Below are positions 6,134-7,834 of a stretch of DNA of 7,834 nucleotides, piece by piece. Origin of the DNA: F23-B02 sp963640555. GTDB taxonomy: Bacteria; Bacillota; Clostridia; Oscillospirales; Oscillospiraceae. Position numbers and translations under genes: made by a program. The notes beneath the pieces were generated by a model. The model ran no database searches, was not told the origin of the DNA, and saw only the letters and a program-made list of their open reading frames with translations. Location: assembly GCA_963640555.1 (NCBI GenBank), contig CAVHZB010000083.1:1-7834 (forward strand), written 5' to 3'. Numbering within the stretch: position 1 is the first letter of the stretch; every line of letters begins with the position of its first letter.

Positions 6134-6176
6134 TGATCTGCAAGCAGGTTTTACATTGGCCGCTGCCTGCAGATCA
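6134..6176 (+). other. Intercistronic hairpin between PLP enzyme and symporter genes
   Basis: Arms of 14 bases (6134-6147 and 6163-6176, outer text GATCTGCA) pair with one A-C mismatch around a 15-base loop. No T-run follows, so it is not a clear terminator. It could stabilise the upstream mRNA or lower expression of the symporter relative to the enzymes. Confidence 0.55.
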
Positions 6177-6214
6177 AGGCAGCAATCCACAAATAATTAA
6201 AGGAGTACTCTCAT

Positions 6215-7555
6215 ATGGGCAAGCAAAATAATAAGCTGATCCACCGAATGCTTATCGCAATCGTCTCCTCATTTGTTCTCGGCTTTGTACTGCTGATCAT
6301 GAAGGATAGGGTATCTGAGAGCGTATGGGGCGGTCTATATTCCTTCCTCTTTGCAGATGTAACAAAGGAGTCGGGCTTCGGTATACTGTATGTCATATCA
6401 ACACTGTTTTTAAACGGCCTTAAGCTCATAATCATTCCCTTGGTCCTCACATCTCTGATTCTCGCAATGGACAGCGTCAAGGATATGAAGAAGCTCGGCA
6501 GGATCGCATATAAGACCATAGGCGGCTTTCTCGGAGTTTATGTTCTCGGCTGCATCGTTGCAAGCATAGTCGCCATGTCCTGCGTGAGTCTCGACATATT
6601 CACCGTTTCCGAGAACATCGTCCGCGACACCTCAAACCTCACGGAGATCAACAGCGCAAACCCGATGTCCATTCTCATCGCCATGGTTCCGGACAACCTT
6701 ACTGCCATGCTCACTGACAACAACGCGATCCTCGCTGTTGTTTTCGTAGCCGTCGTCTGCGGCCTGTGCCTAAACATCATGGGAGAGAAGGGGAAGGCAT
6801 TCAAGGATGTCGTCGTAGTCGTTTCCGACATCATCCAGATGTGCGTAGATTTTCTGATCAACAAGGTCGGCCCCGTCGCGATTTTTGCTATGATCACAAG
6901 AGCTATGGCCCTCTACGGGTTTTCCGATGTAAAGGCAGTTCTCGTATATGTTCTTGTTACTATCGTAGTTCTTATTTTCTACCTCCTGCTGGGCTATCCT
7001 CTCGTCATATTTACATGCACCAGGCTAAACCCTGTCATCTTCATGAAAAAGATATTCAAAGTCGCTCTGTTTGCATTCTCGACCATTTCCTCCGCGGCCA
7101 CACTTCCGCTTAATACCGAAACCACGACCAAGGAGCTTGGTGTCAAGAATGACGTTGCAAACTTTGTTCTGCCTCTGGGCATGACCATCAACATGAACGG
7201 CACCGCCATCATGCACGTCATAGGCACTACCTTCATAGCGACGGTTGCGGGCTACCATGTCACTGTCACAGACCTCATGATGATGTCTCTGCTTGCGATC
7301 GTGGCCTCTGCCGGAACTCCGGCCATTCCCGCAGCAGGTTCGGTGCTTCTGCTGACTGTCGTCACGGGCATGGGCTATACCAGCGACCTTGCACTCACGA
7401 CCTATGCGCTCATCCTTGCCATCAACAAACCTGTTGAAATGGTCCTTACCTCTCTTAACGTCGTAGGCGACGCCTGCGTATCCGTCCTCGTTGCAAATTC
7501 TGAGGGAGATCTCGACAAGGATGTATACAACAGTACGCTAAGCGGCGAAAGCTGA
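6215..7555 (+). CDS. DAACS-family cation:amino acid/dicarboxylate symporter
   Basis: A 446-residue inner-membrane secondary transporter of the GltPh/GltP/DctA/SstT family, with normal family length and several hydrophobic segments from about residue 10. AAAGGAG precedes the ATG at 6215. The re-entrant hairpin HP1 carries STISSAATLP (289-298), TM7 carries NMNGT (326-330), HP2 carries ASAGTPAIPAAG (364-375), and TM8 runs from about 400 to NVVGD (415-419). Compared with GltPh from memory, the sodium-site D312 becomes N328, D390 becomes N404, the amino-group-binding D394 becomes E408 and the side-chain-carboxylate-binding R397 becomes L411, while N401 and D405 are kept (N415, D419). The substrate is therefore probably not aspartate, glutamate or a C4-dicarboxylate. 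It most likely imports the compound used by the two upstream enzymes. Confidence 0.93.
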   Translation: MGKQNNKLIHRMLIAIVSSFVLGFVLLIMKDRVSESVWGGLYSFLFADVTKESGFGILYVISTLFLNGLKLIIIPLVLTSLILAMDSVKDMKKLGRIAYKTIGGFLGVYVLGCIVASIVAMSCVSLDIFTVSENIVRDTSNLTEINSANPMSILIAMVPDNLTAMLTDNNAILAVVFVAVVCGLCLNIMGEKGKAFKDVVVVVSDIIQMCVDFLINKVGPVAIFAMITRAMALYGFSDVKAVLVYVLVTIVVLIFYLLLGYPLVIFTCTRLNPVIFMKKIFKVALFAFSTISSAATLPLNTETTTKELGVKNDVANFVLPLGMTINMNGTAIMHVIGTTFIATVAGYHVTVTDLMMMSLLAIVASAGTPAIPAAGSVLLLTVVTGMGYTSDLALTTYALILAINKPVEMVLTSLNVVGDACVSVLVANSEGDLDKDVYNSTLSGES

Positions 7556-7581
7556 TTTCCACAGCTTGATTCTCCAAAAAA

Positions 7582-7625
7582 TATAACAAACGCCCGGCTC
7601 TGTGCGGAGCCGGGCGTTTGTTATA
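7582..7625. terminator. Bidirectional terminator after the symporter gene
   Basis: A 19-bp perfect stem (7582-7600 with 7607-7625) and a 6-base loop, with a GC-rich core CGCCCGGCTC. On the + strand the 3' arm ends in GTTTGTTATA; on the minus strand the stem is followed by ATTTTTT. It can stop the operon from the left and back up termination of the convergent gene from the right. Confidence 0.85.
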
Positions 7626-7630
7626 CGGGA

Positions 7631-7664
7631 AATTAAAAGGTAGCCTCTCGGCTGCCTTTTAATT
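7631..7664 (-). terminator. Terminator of the convergent activase-like gene
   Basis: Arms 7631-7645 and 7650-7664 (AATTAAAAGG outer half) pair around a 4-base loop with one imperfect position. It begins 4 bp after the minus-strand stop codon at 7668, and its T-rich 3' arm (CCTTTTAATT on the minus strand) fits an intrinsic terminator. Confidence 0.78.
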
Positions 7665-7667
7665 GCT

Positions 7668-7834
7668 TTACTTCTTTGCAAGACCCTTCTGGCGAGCATA
7701 CTCTGCTGCGCCGAGTGCGCCCATGAGCTGCGGGTCGGTCTTGAGGTTTACGACCTTCAGCTTCAGAACATGCTCGATCGCCTGCTTCAGGCCGTCGTTC
7801 TTTGCACAGCCGCCGGTCAGGGTGATGCTGTCGG
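7668..7834 (-). CDS. BadF/BadG/HgdC-type activating ATPase, C-terminal fragment
   Basis: Only the last 54 codons plus stop are in the window; the gene continues past the right edge. The visible text includes LTGGCAKNDGL, then a gap of about 20 residues, then DPQLMGALGAAEYAR and a lysine-rich end. TGG-x-A-x-N followed by a P-Q-x-x-GALGAA segment is the usual C-terminus of the acetate-kinase-fold ATPases that activate 2-hydroxyacyl-CoA dehydratases and benzoyl-CoA reductases (HgdC, BadF/G). These carry a bridging Fe-S cluster and pass electrons to the partner enzyme upon ATP hydrolysis. The cluster cysteines and nucleotide site are outside the window, so the exact partner is unknown. It converges on the operon and is separated from it by two terminators. 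Confidence 0.75.
   Translation of the reverse strand, partial: DSITLTGGCAKNDGLKQAIEHVLKLKVVNLKTDPQLMGALGAAEYARQKGLAKK

Noticed and set aside
5382..6143. A 253-codon open frame on the minus strand
   Set aside because: It mirrors the PLP enzyme coding sequence and has no family features of its own.
1..7834. CRISPR array, insertion sequence, phage genes or tRNA genes
   Set aside because: I found no regularly spaced repeats, transposase motifs, terminal repeats or tRNA cloverleaf pattern. The repeats seen are operators and hairpins.

Overview
The window reads as a chromosomal piece from an anaerobic Clostridia-type Firmicute, possibly Oscillospiraceae/Ruminococcaceae. The reasons are moderate-to-high GC, strong purine-rich Shine-Dalgarno sites, a cysteine-rich Firmicutes-style MnmA, a three-cysteine Rrf2 regulator and a BadF/HgdC-type activase, a family typical of anaerobic amino-acid or aromatic fermenters. 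The taxon is inferred, because no rRNA or marker gene settles it. There are nine protein genes (two cut by the window edges) and no tRNA, rRNA, CRISPR array or insertion sequence that I can see.

Left part (1-2748): a sulfur-related block. The 3' part of cysK (cysteine synthase), an HD-superfamily hydrolase of the COG2316 type and mnmA (tRNA 2-thiouridylase) run on the + strand as one likely operon. The gap between the first two is 24 bp, and the HD gene overlaps mnmA through ATGA. An IscR-like Rrf2 regulator converges on mnmA; their 3' ends overlap by 13 bp and no terminator lies between them. The Rrf2 gene has its own promoter, with a palindrome inside the promoter spacer that could be an autoregulatory operator.

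Middle (2814-3851): a GntR/FCD-family regulator on the - strand, closed by an intrinsic terminator. Its start is separated by 316 bp from a divergent operon. This control region holds two facing promoters and two copies of one palindrome (ideal form CAACTTGCATGCAAGTTG). One copy overlaps the regulator's -35 and the other sits just downstream of the predicted operon start. A long hairpin lies between them.

Right part (3852-7555): a three-gene operon controlled by that region. It encodes a NicX/M29-aminopeptidase-like metalloenzyme, a class V (fold type I) PLP enzyme without a cysteine-desulfurase cysteine, and a DAACS-family cation symporter whose substrate-site arginine is replaced by leucine. 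The simplest model is import of a small amino-acid-like compound, PLP chemistry on it and a metal-dependent step, induced by the substrate through GntR. The substrate cannot be named from sequence. This is the most likely place for an undescribed pathway.

Right edge (7582-7834): two hairpin terminators separate the operon from a convergent gene whose C-terminus looks like a BadF/BadG/HgdC-type activating ATPase.
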